From Pseudorasbora parva (Eukaryota > Chordata > Actinopteri > Cypriniformes > Gobionidae), in contig NC_090174.1 of the NCBI RefSeq assembly GCF_024679245.1, positions 50,537,538-50,601,537 on the forward strand: a stretch of 64,000 bases of DNA, given 5' to 3'. Positions 62,886 to 64,000 of this stretch are shown piece by piece. Both the position numbers and the translations under genes were made by a program. Position 1 is the first letter of the stretch, and each line of letters begins with the position of its first letter. The notes under the pieces were generated by a model. It made no database searches. It was not told the origin of the DNA and worked only from the letters and a program-made list of their open reading frames with translations.

Positions 62886-64000
62886 ATTTGATTTGCTTAG
62901 TATTATTTGATTCAGTAACATTTCAATGAGACTTCAGAGATGAACGCAAGGGTTTGAGGTTAAACATTTTAGAGGCTGTTCAGAAATTAAAGTGACCTTC
63001 TTTGACCTTATATAGCTTAAAAAAACATCAAGAAAGCAAGCAAGAAAGAAAAGAAGAAAGTTGCAGCGCTACTTTCAAAGATGTCTGACCTGCGCACGAT
63101 TACTTTTAAAAAGCAGCAGATGAACGCAAAACCACTTTCTGTGTAAAATTACCTTTAAAATGCTTGAAATTCTCAGTTAGTATAGCATGACATTAACCTT
63201 TTAAAACTTAGAGACTAAAAGTCTCAAAGAGTTTTAAACAGTTTATAGACCTCCAATTGTCTAAGACCGTTTACACAGTTGTTGATCTCATGGAGAGCTT
63301 GAAGTGTCACAGGCATTTTTTAATTTATAGGGCAAAAAGATGTATACTGTTATATATGTTTGTCTCTATCTATTGTTCCAGTTGTGCTGTGAATCATTGT
63401 AATGGATGCTGAGATGAAAAGCAAGGGGTGGAAAACAAAACATGAGGGAAATGGTTATTATTATTAACTTAAAGCTGACATGAGCCATTTTCCTTCAGAA
63501 ACAGATTCCAATAAAACAACAACATAATCTATCCTTAACAGGATCCAAATAACATAATCTGGAATGAATTACACAGTCACCTTGCGGCAGGGTAAATCAA
63601 ATGTGAAATAGCATATTTTTCTGCAAGTTAAACAAATACTGATTGAAATGCAACACTTGGGAATGTATTGCCTCGTAAACTAATTTAAAAACTATGCAGT
63701 TCAATGTTGGCAGCACTGTCAGAATTCTGATGTGGAATGTGTCTGCAACTTTGAGTGCTGAACACAGAATTGTTAATGCAAGCAAGACACAACACATTTC
63801 TTCCTATTGCAATGGGAGGGCTGATTGCTACAGTCAAAGGTATTTGTTAGATGCTGAATGTTTCATAAACACAAGCCAAAATTATCATATTCATGACAAA
63901 AAGTCATGTCAATTACAGAGGCACAGGAGGGTGTTACTTCTGTTGCTTTCAAGCTTTCAAGTTGTTATTCACTATACATTATTTAAATGAAGGCTATGCT
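62886..64000. other. Gene-free unassigned end of window
   Basis: AT-rich sequence with no exon, RNA gene or transposon border that I can support. The small frames at 63597-63990 overlap on both strands. Confidence 0.45.

Overview
The window looks like repeat-choked, gene-poor vertebrate DNA, most likely from a cyprinid-type teleost. Evidence: AT-rich background, long dinucleotide microsatellites, and a dense mix of Tc1, hAT, CACTG-ended (EnSpm/CACTA-like), TTAA-flanked, L2-like LINE and MITE sequences of the kind common in carp and zebrafish genomes. I see no intact host protein gene, rRNA, tRNA or CRISPR array. Almost every open reading frame is a chance frame, a tandem repeat read through, or a transposon remnant.

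Layout. 1-5.4 kb: mostly unassigned DNA with a foldback MITE and a CACTG element that itself contains a TAGCCT/AGGCTA element. 5.4-7.7 kb: decayed L2-like LINE with its reverse transcriptase split by a TTAA MITE. 10-14.6 kb: hAT and EnSpm MITEs, a Tc1 fragment, a solo LTR, and a TAGCCT element swollen by a 22-bp minisatellite. 17.6-18.1, 25.1-25.6 and 30.0-30.6 kb: three further TAGCCT elements, each carrying a broken piece of a RecQ-like helicase. 24.4-26.0 kb: a TTAA element hosting one of them. 34.5-41.7 kb: a Tc1 copy split by a 5.75-kb CACTG element. 45.6-57.5 kb: an 11.86-kb CACTG element. 58.5-59.2 kb: a hAT relic with a BED-finger remnant. The rest is MITEs, microsatellites and unassigned sequence.

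The main result is the pair of large CACTG elements (35125-40878 and 45619-57478). Both have CACTG...CAGTG ends, perfect 2-bp target duplications and a related right end. Each carries an apparently paralogous multi-exon gene with splice signals and a 5' exon next to the left end. The cargo resembles a multicopy, uncharacterised fish protein family. No transposase is visible in either, so they look like non-autonomous elements that mobilised a cellular-type gene, or elements whose accessory gene this is. The larger one has its second exon split by a 6.06-kb foldback element with a 9-bp target duplication, which is split in turn by a hAT element.

The second result is the TAGCCT...AGGCTA family. 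Five copies are flanked by 9-bp duplications (four exact, one 8/9), and three contain a helicase fragment around a degraded Walker A motif. The third is a 1.44-kb TTAA-flanked element (36211-37654) with a THAP-domain exon on one strand and a short acidic exon on the other, as expected of a Kolobok-like transposon.

All family assignments come from reading motifs and terminal repeats by eye. No search or alignment was run.
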